The position numbers were made by a program, and so were the translations under genes. The notes under the pieces were generated by a model that searched no databases, was not told the origin of the DNA, and saw only the letters and a program-made list of their open reading frames with translations. A DNA stretch of 19,770 nucleotides from NCBI GenBank assembly GCA_023419515.1, contig JAEZXW010000091.1, positions 1 to 19,770 on the forward strand, read 5' to 3'. Source of the stretch: Actinomycetes bacterium. GTDB taxonomy: Bacteria > Actinomycetota > Coriobacteriia > Coriobacteriales > JAEZXW01. Of this stretch, positions 1-8,251 are shown piece by piece (the stretch's first letter is position 1; each line of letters begins with the position of its first letter).

Positions 1-729
1 CTCTACAACCGTGCTTCAGCCGTTCCCAATGGTCAGCCATGGCACCCCGAGAAGTACACCTGTAAGTGGAACGGTGAGAAGTGGGAGTACTTCGACAACT
101 GCGACTTTGTTGCAGCTAAGAACGGCACCCCTGTTCCGCCAAATGACAAGGCATTCATGATGCTCTGGGAGCAGAACGCTCGTCTTGAGAGTTATGCCCT
201 CGATGACATGCCAATCCCTGAGCACTTTGAGCCATTCGAGACCCCAGTTGAGACCAACCTCCTCAACGGCCGTCTCAATAACCCTATGGCAGCATTCGTT
301 GATCGCGTCTCACCAAACCGCGGTGATGCATCTGAGTATCCAATCGTTGCGACGACCTACTCAGTCACCGAGCATTGGCAGAGCGGTAGCCAGACCCGTT
401 CAATTCCGGCACTGGTCGAGGCAATGCCTGCTCAGTTCATTGAGATGTCGGTCGAGCTTGCCGAGGAGAAGGGCATCAAGAACGGCGATAAGGTTCGCGT
501 CTTTAACAGCCGCGGTTCTGTCGTGATTGACGTGGTTATCACCAAGCGCATCAAGCCTTTGATCGTCCACGGTAAGACCCAGCACCTCATCGGTATGAGC
601 CACCACTTTGGTTACTCTGATCTCTTTGGTACGGGTGACATCGTCAATGACTTGACGCCAAACGTCGCTGATGCAAATTCACAGACGCCTGAGTACAAGG
701 CGTTCTTGGTCAACGTCGAGAAGGCATAA
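1..729 (+). CDS. fdnG: Formate dehydrogenase-N type catalytic (alpha) subunit, C-terminal part (partial)
   Basis: The reading frame is open from the first base and ends at TAA 727-729, giving the last 242 residues of a much larger protein. The start LYNRASAVPNGQPW resembles the region just before the molybdopterin-dinucleotide-binding domain of FdnG/FdoG. The domain itself follows, with EHWQSGSQTRSIPAL, the typical 'EMSVELAEEKGIKNGDKVRV' type segment, and a GMSHHFGY-like end. The full subunit carries the bis-MGD cofactor, one [4Fe-4S] cluster and normally a Tat signal, and oxidises formate to CO2 on the outer face of the membrane. The Sec/Cys ligand of Mo lies upstream of the window, so selenocysteine is inferred from the nearby selABC genes and not seen. 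fdnH follows after 17 nt, so the genes are cotranscribed. Identification as this enzyme class is firm; FdnG versus FdoG/FdhA naming is not. Confidence 0.93.
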   Translation, partial: LYNRASAVPNGQPWHPEKYTCKWNGEKWEYFDNCDFVAAKNGTPVPPNDKAFMMLWEQNARLESYALDDMPIPEHFEPFETPVETNLLNGRLNNPMAAFVDRVSPNRGDASEYPIVATTYSVTEHWQSGSQTRSIPALVEAMPAQFIEMSVELAEEKGIKNGDKVRVFNSRGSVVIDVVITKRIKPLIVHGKTQHLIGMSHHFGYSDLFGTGDIVNDLTPNVADANSQTPEYKAFLVNVEKA

Positions 730-746
730 GGAAGGAGGAAGACAAC

Positions 747-1682
747 ATGGCTAACATCGGAGATAAAGCAATTTATTACGATTCATCACGCTGCACAACC
801 TGTAAGGGTTGTCAGGTAGCGTGCAAGTGTTGGAACAACCTTCCTTCACCTACCGGTCAAAACGCCAACCAGTTCACGGGTACCTATCAAAACCCACCAG
901 AACTAAACGGTGACACCCGTCTGCTCATGTCCTTCAAGGAGCATGAGGGCGGTAGTAAGGGCGTTATGTGGGCTTTTGGTCGCCGTTCGTGTCAGCATTG
1001 CTCAAAGGCAGGCTGCGTCATGGTTTGCCCAACGGGCGCGCTCTACAAGCATGAGACTGGCTTTACTGCCGTTGATGATTCCAAGTGCATCGGCTGTCAG
1101 CGCTGCGCAGCAGGCTGCCCTTACGGCGTTCCTCATTACTACGGCGAGAAGGGCTTGGTCAACAAGTGCACTGCTTGCATCGATCGTATCGAAAACGGCC
1201 TAGCTCCTGCGTGCGTTAGCACCTGCCAGCCTCAGGCGCTGCGCTTTGGTGATCGTGAGGAGATGCTCAAGATCGCTCATGAGCGCGTTGAATGGCTGCA
1301 CGAGCATGGTTACAAGGATGCCTGCGTTTACGGTGACACTGAGCTCGATGGTTTGCATGTCATCCAGGTGCTCAAGTACGGTATCGAGGCTCACGGTCAG
1401 GTTAAGGATCCAAAGGTTCCGCTGGCTGCTGAGATCACGAACGTGGCCAAGCCGGTTACCGGTGCAATGACTGGTCTGACAGTTGCTGGTCTGGTTGCTA
1501 TGTTTGCTCTAGGCGCTGGTTATAAGCGCGATCAGCTCGCATATAACGAGGAGACCGAGGATACCCTCAAGGTCGAGACGGGCGAGGTTGTCAAACACGG
1601 CGATCCTCAGGACACGCAGTCGGTCAAGGAGCACATCCTTGAAAACCTTCCTCTCGGAAAAGGAGGTAAGAAGGATGAGTAA
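747..1682 (+). CDS. fdnH: Formate dehydrogenase iron-sulfur (beta) subunit
   Basis: This 311-residue electron-transfer subunit carries electrons from the catalytic subunit to the cytochrome. Sixteen cysteines form four [4Fe-4S] sets: C16/19/22/26, C82/85/90/94, C114/117/120/124 and C141/144/156/160, the pattern of the FdnH/DmsB/HybA ferredoxin family. A hydrophobic segment at about 237-258 is the single C-terminal anchor helix seen in E. coli FdnH (294 aa). A strong ribosome-binding site (GGAAGGAGGAAG) lies 7 nt before ATG. The last 8 nt overlap the start of fdnI, indicating translational coupling. The approximately 50-residue charged tail after the helix (acidic, then KGGKK) is cytoplasmic by analogy and a little longer than in E. 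coli. Confidence 0.96.
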   Translation: MANIGDKAIYYDSSRCTTCKGCQVACKCWNNLPSPTGQNANQFTGTYQNPPELNGDTRLLMSFKEHEGGSKGVMWAFGRRSCQHCSKAGCVMVCPTGALYKHETGFTAVDDSKCIGCQRCAAGCPYGVPHYYGEKGLVNKCTACIDRIENGLAPACVSTCQPQALRFGDREEMLKIAHERVEWLHEHGYKDACVYGDTELDGLHVIQVLKYGIEAHGQVKDPKVPLAAEITNVAKPVTGAMTGLTVAGLVAMFALGAGYKRDQLAYNEETEDTLKVETGEVVKHGDPQDTQSVKEHILENLPLGKGGKKDE

Positions 1683-2445
1683 CGAAGTAATTCAGGTAAG
1701 CCCAGAGGCTCAAGTCAAAAACGAGGCGTTTCTCAAGGAGCAGGCCGAAAAAGGCACTCTGCGTTACATCTATCGCCATTCACTGCTTGCCCGCGTGACC
1801 CACGGTATCTGCGCTTCTACGTGCATCTTGCTTGCCATCAGCGGTCTGTTTGTGTTCATCCCTGCACTTGCTCAGTGGGCAGGTCAGGATGTGACCTACT
1901 GGATGCGCATGGCTCATCGCGGCATCGGTATTATCTTCGTGGTTGTGCCGCTCATTAGCTTGGCAATCGCTCCTAAGGGTGCGGTTCACATTGTAAAGAA
2001 CCTCTTTGCGAAGTGGACGAGCGACGACAAGAAGTGGATGGTACTCTTTTTGCCCTATCTCTTCTTGGCAAAATACATCCATATGCCCGACCAGGACGAG
2101 GTTAAGTCAGGTCAGCGCTTTGCAGACGGTATGCTTTGGTTTGCGGGCATCCTGATGGCAGTCACAGGTGTGGCGCTTATGGTTGGCTCGTATGCACACG
2201 TTGCAATGCCAGGTGACGTTCGTGCATTCCTTTTGCTCTTGCATGACATCGGCTTCTTCTTGATCTGCATCTTTGGTCTTGCACATATCTTCCTTGGTGG
2301 CGGTATCTTCCAGCCATACCGTGGTATGCACCGCGTGATGTGGGGTGACGGTATGATCTCAGAGTCAGATGCGCTCTATCACTGGGGTCACTGGGCTCGC
2401 AAGGTCTTTAACAGCAAGGACAAAAAGTCAATCGTCGAGAAGTAA
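1675..2445 (+). CDS. fdnI: Formate dehydrogenase cytochrome b (gamma) subunit
   Basis: This 256-residue membrane subunit takes electrons from FdnH and passes them to quinone. Four membrane segments are visible at about 45-65, 82-98, 150-170 and 185-210. Candidate haem-b histidines are H43, H81, H190 and H204, placed like those of the Ni/Fe-hydrogenase and formate dehydrogenase cytochrome b family. The chosen start at 1675 has a near-perfect ribosome-binding site (AAAAGGAGGTAAG) just upstream and overlaps the end of fdnH by 8 nt. An upstream in-frame ATG at 1588 would run deep into fdnH and is rejected. It is about 40 residues longer than E. coli FdnI (217 aa), partly from a 40-residue hydrophilic N-terminus. 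Confidence 0.94.
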   Translation: MSNEVIQVSPEAQVKNEAFLKEQAEKGTLRYIYRHSLLARVTHGICASTCILLAISGLFVFIPALAQWAGQDVTYWMRMAHRGIGIIFVVVPLISLAIAPKGAVHIVKNLFAKWTSDDKKWMVLFLPYLFLAKYIHMPDQDEVKSGQRFADGMLWFAGILMAVTGVALMVGSYAHVAMPGDVRAFLLLLHDIGFFLICIFGLAHIFLGGGIFQPYRGMHRVMWGDGMISESDALYHWGHWARKVFNSKDKKSIVEK

Positions 2446-2454
2446 GATTCGCGC

Positions 2455-2530
2455 TGATAAGGTTTATCCTTATTGACGGAGATATGGTCGAGAAGGTCGC
2501 TGCGCTCATCACAGTGCGGCGACCTTCTTG
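2455..2530 (+). other. Two hairpins between fdnI and fdhE
   Basis: The 104-nt gap holds two inverted repeats. The first pairs ATAAGG (2457-2462) with CCTTAT (2468-2473) across a 5-nt loop. The second is long: 2491-2505 pairs with 2514-2528 around the 8-nt loop TCATCACA, with 10 perfect outer pairs and 5 inner pairs including wobbles. It can be lengthened by two pairs at its base. No U-run follows, and the second hairpin ends about 8 nt before the fdhE ribosome-binding site. It therefore looks more like an mRNA-stabilising or processing element that sets fdhE level below fdnGHI than a classical terminator. This reading is an inference. Confidence 0.55.
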
Positions 2531-2549
2531 TCACGATAAGGAAATTACT

Positions 2550-3467
2550 ATGAACATGCTTTTTGCTGAGCGTGCTGCTCAGGCATATGAGCAGACGCTT
2601 GATGAGCTCGATCGTGCGCGCCTAGCGTTTTTCATGGGGTTGTGGAAGGTCATGAAGGCAGGCGAGGCTTCTGCCAAAGAGCAGCTTGAGTACTATGGAC
2701 TGCCGGCTCAAGAGGCAGTGCGTGAGCTTTGGTTTGCCGATAAACCCGTGCTGCTTGAGCACCCGGTTACCTTGGATCGCAAGGTGTTTCTTGAGAAGTT
2801 TGTGGCGCTTCGCGATTATGTGATCGAGGCAAATCACTTAGCGCCCGATCATGCTAAGGCGCTCAAAGCACTGAATGTTGAGGGTAAGTTCACCGAAGAA
2901 CTCGTTGAGCTTGCTGGCCGCAATCCCCAGGAGTTTGTGAGCGAGCTTGTTGCCAAGCTGCTTAAGGATCAGCTTGAGCCAGTTGCCTACATGGCAGGGC
3001 TTTTGGCGATGCAGGCGCTGCGCGTGCAGCTTGAGCCGATTGCTGCTGAGCTCGAAAAGATGCTGCCCAACGGTGAGCTCGTGAACCATCACCCCACGGC
3101 TTGCCCGGTCTGCGGTAGCTTGCCATCACTCTCGCGTATCGGTGGCGTTGAAAGCCCGACTGAAGGTCGCGGTAAGTCACTGCACTGTGAGCAATGTGGT
3201 ACAACCTGGGATTTTGAGCGCATTCGTTGTGCGCGCTGCGGTGAGACTGACCCAGAAAAGCTACACACTTTCAATATCGAGGGTGATGACGCGCACCGCA
3301 TTGCAACCTGTGATGCCTGTGGTGGATACATCAGAACGGTGTACCTCGAAGATTCACTTGCGCCGTTTTCGTTTGAGGTTGAAGAGGTTGTCACTGCAAA
3401 GCTCGACGCCATCGCGCGAGATCAGGTAGCTCAGGCTCAGACGACCAAAGCAGGTAAGGAGGCCTAA
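2550..3467 (+). CDS. fdhE: Formate dehydrogenase accessory protein FdhE
   Basis: This 305-residue cytoplasmic protein matches E. coli FdhE (309 aa), which binds the Fdh catalytic subunit and is needed for enzyme maturation, not for the catalysis itself. The C-terminal half is a rubredoxin-like zinc/iron-binding region with four CxxC pairs: C185/C188, C213/C216, C227/C230 and C254/C257. The N-terminal half is helical. The start at 2550 is preceded by AAGGAAA at 2538-2544 and gives the expected length. An earlier in-frame ATG at 2484 would put the large hairpin inside the coding region and is rejected. The gene sits last in the fdnGHI-fdhE set, and converges with moaA. Confidence 0.93.
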   Translation: MNMLFAERAAQAYEQTLDELDRARLAFFMGLWKVMKAGEASAKEQLEYYGLPAQEAVRELWFADKPVLLEHPVTLDRKVFLEKFVALRDYVIEANHLAPDHAKALKALNVEGKFTEELVELAGRNPQEFVSELVAKLLKDQLEPVAYMAGLLAMQALRVQLEPIAAELEKMLPNGELVNHHPTACPVCGSLPSLSRIGGVESPTEGRGKSLHCEQCGTTWDFERIRCARCGETDPEKLHTFNIEGDDAHRIATCDACGGYIRTVYLEDSLAPFSFEVEEVVTAKLDAIARDQVAQAQTTKAGKEA

Positions 3468-3487
3468 GCGGCAGAGTGAGCAAGAGT

Positions 3488-3503
3488 CTCGCTACCTAGC
3501 GAG
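3488..3503. terminator. Hairpin in the fdhE/moaA convergent gap (weak terminator candidate)
   Basis: CTCGCTA (3488-3494) and TAGCGAG (3497-3503) form a perfect 7-bp inverted repeat with only two bases between, so the innermost pair must open. It lies 20 nt after the fdhE stop in the 69-nt gap where fdhE and moaA converge. No proper U-run follows on either strand. A second small repeat, CACAA/TTGTG, lies nearby around 3514-3529. Bidirectional termination is plausible from position but poorly supported by sequence. Confidence 0.3.
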
Positions 3504-3536
3504 CTGCGTTTAACACAACGTTACTTGTGCAAGCGT

Positions 3537-4565
3537 CTAGCCACCAAGTTGGCTCATCTTGCGCTTGGTGCCACGACGATGATTGTGGCTCAGTGGTTTA
3601 TGAATGAGGGCGGTTTCAAAGATCTCGAGGATCTTGGAGTCGCCCTCGTTGCTGCGCAGAGCCTCTTTGAGGTCGTATTCGGTGTCGCTAAACAAGCATG
3701 GCCTCAGCTTGCCATCAGCAGTGATGCGCAGCCGGTTGCATGACCCACAAAAATGATTGCTGATAGCGGAAATCACGCCAATGCTGCCTTGTGCACTTGG
3801 CAGCTGATAATAGCGGGCAGGTCCAAATCCTAAGGGTGCATCCGCCTTGTTAAGCGGGTTGAGAGCGCCAAGACCTGCAGCCTGGGCATCACGATCAATG
3901 GTCTCAAGAATCTCAGCGGCAGGGATGATGCTCGATTCACTCCAGTGCCCTGCTCTGGTTTCACCATCACTGCTCGTGCGCTCTTCATCTTCTCCTACCG
4001 GCATGTATTCGATAAAGCGCACGTGGAGCGGCCGATCAAGCGTGAGCTTCGCAAACGAAAGTAAATCTTGGTTAAAGTGACGAGCAACGACGGTATTGAG
4101 CTTAATGGGTGAAAACCCTGCATCAAAAGCAGCTTCAATACCAGCAAGTGCATCGTTTAAGTCTCCGTTGCGCGTGATGATGCGATAGAGATCAGGATCA
4201 AGCGAGTCGAGCGAGATGTTCACGCGGGTCAGCCCCGCACGCTTGAGGTCGTGAGCAGTTTTACCAAGCAAAGTGGCGTTGGTCGTGAGTGCAATATCTT
4301 CGATGCCAGGTACCGCGGCAATCTGTTCAATCAGTTCGATCAAGCCCTTGCGTACTAAAGGCTCGCCACCCGTAAGCCTGATGTGTGAGATACCAAGCGG
4401 CGCCAACAGTTCAACGATTTTGGCGATCTCTTCTAGCCGCAAAATCTCATGATGGGAGATGAGCTTCACGCCTTCTGCGGGCATGCAGTAGGTGCAGCGC
4501 AGGTTGCAGCGATCGGTCAAAGAGATTCGTAGGTAGTTAATGGTTCGCTGGTGACAATCTTGCAT
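3537..4565 (-). CDS. moaA: GTP 3',8-cyclase MoaA (molybdopterin synthesis)
   Basis: This radical-SAM enzyme converts GTP to 3',8-cyclo-7,8-dihydro-GTP, the first committed step to cyclic pyranopterin and molybdopterin. The 342-residue protein has the N-terminal radical SAM cysteines C20, C24 and C27 (CNLRCTYC), the second cluster cysteines C273, C276 and C290 (FCGSCNRLR...RPC), and ends in the family's hallmark Gly-Gly. It is the last gene of the mod operon, 43 nt after modC, so molybdate uptake and cofactor synthesis are probably transcribed together. MoaC and the other moa genes are not in the window. The ribosome-binding site is weak, but the start fits the family length. Confidence 0.95.
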   Translation of the reverse strand: MQDCHQRTINYLRISLTDRCNLRCTYCMPAEGVKLISHHEILRLEEIAKIVELLAPLGISHIRLTGGEPLVRKGLIELIEQIAAVPGIEDIALTTNATLLGKTAHDLKRAGLTRVNISLDSLDPDLYRIITRNGDLNDALAGIEAAFDAGFSPIKLNTVVARHFNQDLLSFAKLTLDRPLHVRFIEYMPVGEDEERTSSDGETRAGHWSESSIIPAAEILETIDRDAQAAGLGALNPLNKADAPLGFGPARYYQLPSAQGSIGVISAISNHFCGSCNRLRITADGKLRPCLFSDTEYDLKEALRSNEGDSKILEIFETALIHKPLSHNHRRGTKRKMSQLGG

Positions 4566-4608
4566 GATCGTATCGGCTTATCTGTCTCGTCGTTTTGTCT
4601 TATTTATC

Positions 4609-5691
4609 TCACGAGTACATGAGGGATACGCGTTCGCTTGGCATCTCAATAAAAAGTTCGTCACCTGCACAAATGTGCTTGTGCGCCTTAAGCGTATGAT
4701 GATCAAGGCGCCAATACAACAACGCGTCTGGCTTGCCAAGCAATTCAAGCACAATGAGGGTTTCAAAACGGGCAGGAAGCACGCGCTTAACTCGTACGCG
4801 GTAGGTATTTTTCCCTGCTGAGGCACGCTGTTCAAGTTGAAACGCGCGGATGCCGAGGTGGGTTGGTGGGTGTTTAGGATCGATTGGCTCTTCGGTCACA
4901 AAACGCTCGTCCCAGTCGGCAAGATTAAGCGTGTGTTCATCATGAGCAATGACAGGGATGATGTTTTTCATGCCAGACAGCTTGGCGCCTGCAAGCGATG
5001 TTGGATGCGAGGTGAGCGCCTGAGCCTGCCCATACTCGACTACGCGTCCATTCTGATAGACGGCAATCTCGTCGCACAGGCGCAATGCCTCATCAATGTC
5101 ATGGCTGACGTAGAGCACCGTGCCCGTGAACTCATCAAAAACCTCGAGCAACTCTTGTTCAAGCTCAGCTTTGAGATGTGAGTCAAGTGCCGAAAATGGT
5201 TCGTCGAGCATGAGAATCTGAGGACGTGCGGCAAGCATACGTGCGAGTGCAACGCGCTGCTGCTGGCCACCCGAAAGCGCCGCAGGAAAGGCGTGCTCAA
5301 GCCCTTCGAGCGAAAATCTTACCACCTCATCCCTGATGATTTGGTTAATGGCTTGTGCGCTGTGCATCTTGCGATCGATACCAGCGCCGATATTTTTGGC
5401 AACCGTGAGGTGCGGAAAGAGCATGTAGTTTTGGAAGAGCGGGGCACACTTGCGCTCTTGGGCACTGAGGTTTACCTGAGGGCGCTTGCCTCTCGCTCGA
5501 TCAAAATAGGTTACTCCATCGACCACGATCTTGCCTTCATCGGGAGTTTCAATCCCTGCGATACAGCGCATGGTAAGGCTTTTGCCACAACCCGATGCCC
5601 CGAGCAAGCCAAGTACGGTGTTTCCTGTTTTTACCTGTACATCCAGGGTAAACCCTGGGAGCTCTTTGGTGATGTCGATCTCAATACTCAT
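4609..5691 (-). CDS. modC: Molybdate ABC transporter ATP-binding protein ModC
   Basis: This 360-residue protein powers molybdate import. Its ATPase domain has the Walker A loop GASGCGKS, the signature SGGQQQR and the Walker B LMLDEPFSALDS. After about residue 235 comes a C-terminal regulatory region of the TOBE/molybdate-binding type (GIRAFQLEQRA... to the end), which in ModC proteins can bind molybdate and inhibit transport. The start codon overlaps the modB stop in an ATGA arrangement, showing tight coupling. ModC is distinguished from the sulfate homologue CysA mainly by its partners and the moaA neighbour. Confidence 0.94.
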   Translation of the reverse strand: MSIEIDITKELPGFTLDVQVKTGNTVLGLLGASGCGKSLTMRCIAGIETPDEGKIVVDGVTYFDRARGKRPQVNLSAQERKCAPLFQNYMLFPHLTVAKNIGAGIDRKMHSAQAINQIIRDEVVRFSLEGLEHAFPAALSGGQQQRVALARMLAARPQILMLDEPFSALDSHLKAELEQELLEVFDEFTGTVLYVSHDIDEALRLCDEIAVYQNGRVVEYGQAQALTSHPTSLAGAKLSGMKNIIPVIAHDEHTLNLADWDERFVTEEPIDPKHPPTHLGIRAFQLEQRASAGKNTYRVRVKRVLPARFETLIVLELLGKPDALLYWRLDHHTLKAHKHICAGDELFIEMPSERVSLMYS

Positions 5692-7157
5692 GATTTGCTA
5701 CCTTTTTGGAAGCGAGTTGCACGGCTGTTATAGAGGTTGATAAAGAGGATGATCGCAAAGCTGATCACGATCACCGTCGCCGTCCAAAACCAGGCGACTT
5801 CGTTGTTGCCGTTCATCCACTCAAAATAGATGGCGAGCGGAATTGTTCGCGTGATGCCGAGGTAATTGCCGGCCAAAAAGAGGGTAGCTCCAAATTCTCC
5901 GAGTGCTCGAGCAAACGCGAGGATGAGCCCGGTTGTGATCGAGTGCCACGAGAGAGGGATGAGCAGACGCACAAAGATTTTGGTGCGTGACCAGCCGAGG
6001 GTTTTGGCTGCGTCGATCATAAGAGGGTCGATGCTTTCAAAGGCACCCAGTGCGCTGCGATACATGAACGGCAGCGCCACGACAACGGCGGCGAGTACCG
6101 TTGCCTGCCAGCTAAAGATGAGCGGAAAGCCAATCTCGATAAAAAAGCGGCCAAAGCCCGTGTTACGTCCGCAGAGCGCGAGCAGGATAAAGCCGCAGAC
6201 AGTAGGCGGGAGTACGAGCGGAATCGTGATGATGCTGTCGATGATGCTTCGCCAGCTTCTCGGCAAAAGCATGACGCCATAAGCAAAGCCAAGTCCGAGC
6301 ACAAAGATGATGGCAAGCGCTGTCCCCGTGGTTTTGAGGGTGACCCAGAGCGGGCTGTAATCGATGTCGCGCAAAAATTCCCAAGTGTTTGCAAGGGCAG
6401 AGCGATCGGCTGCCTTCATGACGGTTTGCGCTTCAACAAGGTTGGCTCGGTGCATGCAAATTGGTTTGAGACCCACTTTGGTGGGGTCACTCTGATCACT
6501 TGTCGTGATGGTGAGGTAGTGCTCGGCGCCAATTGTTTGGTTGACGTTGATGATAAGTCCCGGTTTGGTGGGATCAGCTGTTTGCTGTGGATCAATCGTG
6601 ATCTGCTCATCGGTACTGATCACCCAGGGCACGTCTGCCTTGAGCGTTGCGAGACCTTGAGCGTGTTGAGAATCAAGGGCAGACAACAGGTCGATAAGTT
6701 CTGTGGCATACGCTTGGTTAAGGCTAAGCCCGAGAGCGTCCACTGCAGCCTGATCAACAAAGACCACGTTCACGTGGTTAAAGGCAACGAGTTGTATATT
6801 GAAGGTTGTGTCAGCGTTTGTGGTGAGGTAGGCATACCCGCGATATGTACCATCAATTGTGCGATTGCTGCCCTTAGAAGCTCGATAAAAATCAGTCAAA
6901 CCCAAATAGCCTTGAGCAAATCGAGCTTGAGTTGCGGTTTCATCAAACTCAAGCACACCATGCTCGTCCTCGTGGCTTGCGCTGAGCGCGGGGTTCACAA
7001 CCAGTTCAAGGGCACGAGCTGGAGCAGGATGCACCGCGAGTACAGCCGCTACCAGAAGACTCGCCAGTGCTCCAAAAATTGCGATGAGCGCAGCAATTAT
7101 TGCTGCGCTCGGATTTAAGACTACATTGAAATGAATGTGTTGAGTCTGAGCTATCAT
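5688..7157 (-). CDS. modB: Molybdate ABC transporter permease ModB with large N-terminal extracytoplasmic domain
   Basis: The 489 residues are about twice the usual ModB length (E. coli 229). The C-terminal part, about 266-480, is a normal permease core with five membrane helices (about 270-298, 305-329, 345-370, 405-430, 455-475). It also has the coupling loop SIDPLMIDAAKTLGW that contacts ModC. In front lies a hydrophobic helix at about 18-42 followed by a PAPARA sequence that could be a signal-peptidase site or simply the end of a first helix. Next come about 220 hydrophilic residues (43-262) with no domain I recognise. This part has a repeated DPTKxGL motif (195-201 and 224-230) and predicted beta-rich stretches. 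The frame is continuous and the start overlaps the modA stop (ATGA), so this is one gene. The extra domain should sit outside the membrane next to the ModA docking site; its role is unknown. Confidence 0.92.
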   Translation of the reverse strand: MIAQTQHIHFNVVLNPSAAIIAALIAIFGALASLLVAAVLAVHPAPARALELVVNPALSASHEDEHGVLEFDETATQARFAQGYLGLTDFYRASKGSNRTIDGTYRGYAYLTTNADTTFNIQLVAFNHVNVVFVDQAAVDALGLSLNQAYATELIDLLSALDSQHAQGLATLKADVPWVISTDEQITIDPQQTADPTKPGLIINVNQTIGAEHYLTITTSDQSDPTKVGLKPICMHRANLVEAQTVMKAADRSALANTWEFLRDIDYSPLWVTLKTTGTALAIIFVLGLGFAYGVMLLPRSWRSIIDSIITIPLVLPPTVCGFILLALCGRNTGFGRFFIEIGFPLIFSWQATVLAAVVVALPFMYRSALGAFESIDPLMIDAAKTLGWSRTKIFVRLLIPLSWHSITTGLILAFARALGEFGATLFLAGNYLGITRTIPLAIYFEWMNGNNEVAWFWTATVIVISFAIILFINLYNSRATRFQKGSKS

Positions 7158-8044
7158 GCCAGTTCAAAGCCCCATTTTTGCCAGATCTCCTGAGCGATTG
7201 GGCTCGTCTGGCACCACTCGAGGAAGGCCTGAGCCTCAGCTTGATGGGTGCTCTGAGCGCAGACACCACCGGGATAGACGATTGGCTTGTGGGTACCAGC
7301 AGGCACCTCGCCAACTACCTTGGTGCCACCAAAGCGCAAGACATCTGAAGAGTAGACAAAGGCAACATCGACATCGCCTGATTCGGCATGCTTGCAGACG
7401 TTACCGACTGAGGTATCGAGGACGATCTGATACTGATCGCTCCAGCTACCGCTTTTGCCCGTGATGTCTTTGCCTGTTTTGCCAGCATCGTCACCACTCG
7501 GCTGATAGACCCCAACGGTCGACAGTGCCTGAGCTGCATAGTTACCAGCAGGTACCGATTCGTCGCCGACGCAGATGCTGTACGATCCCTTTGCAATGTC
7601 ATCGAGTGTGATGTTGGTAAGCTCAGAGTTTTTATTGGCGACCATCACCAAGTCATTTGTGAATAGATCAGTCAGGCCGGCCTCAACGATATGACCCTTG
7701 TCAACAGCGGTTTTCATGGCACCCTTTGATGCACTAATCAGCACGTCGGCGTACGAGCCGGCATTCAAAAGCTCATTGAGCTCACCAGATGCCTTGTATT
7801 GGGTGTCGGCAAAGCTGATGTTTTCGTGGCCATCGGTGATATAAGCAGTTTGGGCTTCCTCCATTGCTTTGCTCAGTGAGTTTGCGGCAAAGATTTGAAG
7901 CTCAACTTTTTCGGTTGCAGTGTTAGTTGTCTCAGTGGGCTTGTCTTGCGTTGTGTTGGTGCAGCCCGCCAACAGGATGCTCAGTGCAATCAAACTGCCT
8001 GATAGTAAGGTGAGTAATCCAATTGAACGAGAGTTCTGTATCAT
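7154..8044 (-). CDS. modA: Molybdate-binding lipoprotein ModA
   Basis: This is the extracytoplasmic solute-binding protein that captures molybdate (or tungstate) and hands it to ModB. The chosen start gives 296 residues with a lipoprotein signal: charged N-terminus, hydrophobic core, lipobox LLAGC, lipidated C28. The mature part follows the ModA fold, with FAANSLSKAMEE near the start, the oxyanion-contact segment ADVLISASKGAM, and the VGDESVPAGNYAAQAL hinge region. A purine-rich AAAGGAGAGAG lies upstream. Starts at GTG 8056 or TTG 8074 are also in frame, and the spacing does not decide cleanly between GTG 8056 and ATG 8044. The stop overlaps the modB start by 4 nt. It is the first gene of modABC-moaA. 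Confidence 0.93.
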   Translation of the reverse strand: MIQNSRSIGLLTLLSGSLIALSILLAGCTNTTQDKPTETTNTATEKVELQIFAANSLSKAMEEAQTAYITDGHENISFADTQYKASGELNELLNAGSYADVLISASKGAMKTAVDKGHIVEAGLTDLFTNDLVMVANKNSELTNITLDDIAKGSYSICVGDESVPAGNYAAQALSTVGVYQPSGDDAGKTGKDITGKSGSWSDQYQIVLDTSVGNVCKHAESGDVDVAFVYSSDVLRFGGTKVVGEVPAGTHKPIVYPGGVCAQSTHQAEAQAFLEWCQTSPIAQEIWQKWGFELA

Positions 8045-8081
8045 GCGTTGATTCACTCTCTCCTTTAATGACAATATATTT

Positions 8082-8117
8082 TTTATAAAGAATAATTTAG
8101 GGAGCAGATATTTGCAA
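8082..8117 (-). promoter_or_regulatory. Candidate promoter of modABC-moaA with AT-rich element
   Basis: On the minus strand, TTGCAA (8112-8117) and TATTCT (8089-8094) are spaced by 17 nt, a good -35/-10 pair about 45 nt upstream of modA. Just downstream, over the expected start site, is the AT-rich TATA-N5-TATA symmetry at 8075-8087. It could be an operator for the divergent ModE-like protein, because ModE sites are AT-rich inverted repeats near the modA promoter in E. coli. The match to a ModE consensus is loose, and TATA symmetry is easily found by chance in such DNA. Confidence 0.45.
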
Positions 8118-8251
8118 GTAGCTCATGCGACGGTGACCATGTAGGATAAGAGGCAAAAGAGCATATCAGCGGTTGTAATTGATGGCACTTGCTTTAGGAG
8201 GCGCCCCATCATCAGCACGTACCGCCAGCACGCACAGCAAAAGGAACGGCT

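Noticed and set aside
1588..1674. Upstream extension of fdnI
   Set aside because: Lies within fdnH in another frame; the 1675 ATG has a strong ribosome-binding site and the family's expected N-terminus.
2484..2549. Upstream extension of fdhE
   Set aside because: Would encode the large hairpin and adds residues absent from FdhE; the ATG at 2550 has AAGGAAA before it.
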